Assembly: GCF_004919685.1 (NCBI RefSeq)
Contig: NZ_SMYZ01000066.1
Location: forward strand, 1-64,000
Direction of reading: 5' to 3'
Source of the DNA: Mesorhizobium norvegicum
GTDB taxonomy: Bacteria; Pseudomonadota; Alphaproteobacteria; Rhizobiales; Rhizobiaceae
Length of the DNA: 64,000 bases
Shown here one piece after another: positions 63,825-64,000 of the stretch (the stretch's first letter is position 1; each line of letters starts with the position of its first letter). The translations under genes and the position numbers were made by a program. The notes beneath the pieces were generated by a model. It saw only the letters and a list, made by a program, of their open reading frames with translations, did no database searches and was not told the origin of the DNA.

Positions 63825-64000
63825 GGCTCGGTCACACTCGCCGGCGGTGAGCGGCAACGCCACACCGGACGATCGAGGGGCGTCTCCGGCGCACCCAAAA
63901 AAATCGTGCTGCCGGTGACGAAGCGCCTCGGCAAGCTTGGCCTGGCCGAGGCCCTTGTTGCGGCGCCTCGAAGTCAACTGTTCCGGAGGCCGGCGTTGGC

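Noticed and set aside
63825..64000. Open frames after metE
   Set aside because: Too short and without any recognisable motif; left unannotated.

Overview
The window looks like part of a symbiosis island of a Mesorhizobium-type bacterium. It is GC-rich and carries the Lotus-type nodulation set (nodA, nodB, nodC, nodI, nodJ, nolO, nodS, two nodD, nolL/nodX-like acyltransferase), five recognisable nod boxes, relics of rpoN and nifQ, a relaxase remnant, ArdC/DUF2958/ParB accessory genes and many broken insertion sequences. As in M. loti, nodB is separate from nodACIJ-nolO. No tRNA, rRNA or CRISPR array was seen.

Layout. 0-6 kb: a left-truncated gene ending in a JAB peptidase, a membrane protein and a DUF3800 protein form one cluster; next to it is a compact operon for a bacterial ubiquitin-like system (DUF2604 ubiquitin-like protein, CEHH metal-binding protein, JAB peptidase, E1-like ThiF). 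6-10.5 kb: relaxase 3' fragment, rpoN relic, an MFS exporter and a nifQ relic. 10.5-29 kb: nodulation region. It has two intact nodD genes, one intact nodA, three nodA relics, two nodD relics and four complete nod boxes, so a nodD-nod box-nodA unit seems to have been copied repeatedly, putting different genes (acyltransferase, nodB, nodACIJ-nolO) behind flavonoid-responsive promoters. A metabolic block (TIM-barrel epimerase-like protein, LysE exporter, PaiB-like and MocR-like proteins, a trans-sulfuration enzyme relic) is interleaved.

29-41 kb: a UbiH/UbiM-like monooxygenase, the first copy of a roughly 1.5-kb ArdC block, duplicated gabD relics, IS256, IS630 and IS5 relics, a family GT10 fucosyltransferase, and an OafA-type acyltransferase behind a fifth nod box; then a broken thermonuclease and membrane proteins. 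41-49.6 kb: a DUF4403 lipoprotein divergent from a serine protease-endonuclease fusion, then a broken defence cluster (TIR relic, Shedu SduA relic, a nucleotidyltransferase with its winged-helix partner) and a PhyH-type dioxygenase. 49.6-53.6 kb: parB, DUF2958 and the second ArdC block, where a 413-bp inversion has cut parB and DUF2958 reciprocally.

53.6-64 kb: an omptin outer-membrane protease beside half a nod box and an integrase relic, a GNAT acetyltransferase, frameshifted threonine aldolase and AraC genes, transposase and ParB relics, an OmpW protein with a sigma-54 type promoter, a cytochrome P450 followed by a truncated second P450 (possibly a degraded gibberellin operon), and metE preceded by a cobalamin riboswitch.

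Functionally, the nod genes make, modify (N-methyl, carbamoyl, acetyl, possibly fucosyl) and export a lipochitooligosaccharide signal under NodD control. The remaining load is mobility, anti-restriction and defence genes, many decayed. All identifications rest on reading motifs and remembered family features, not on searches.
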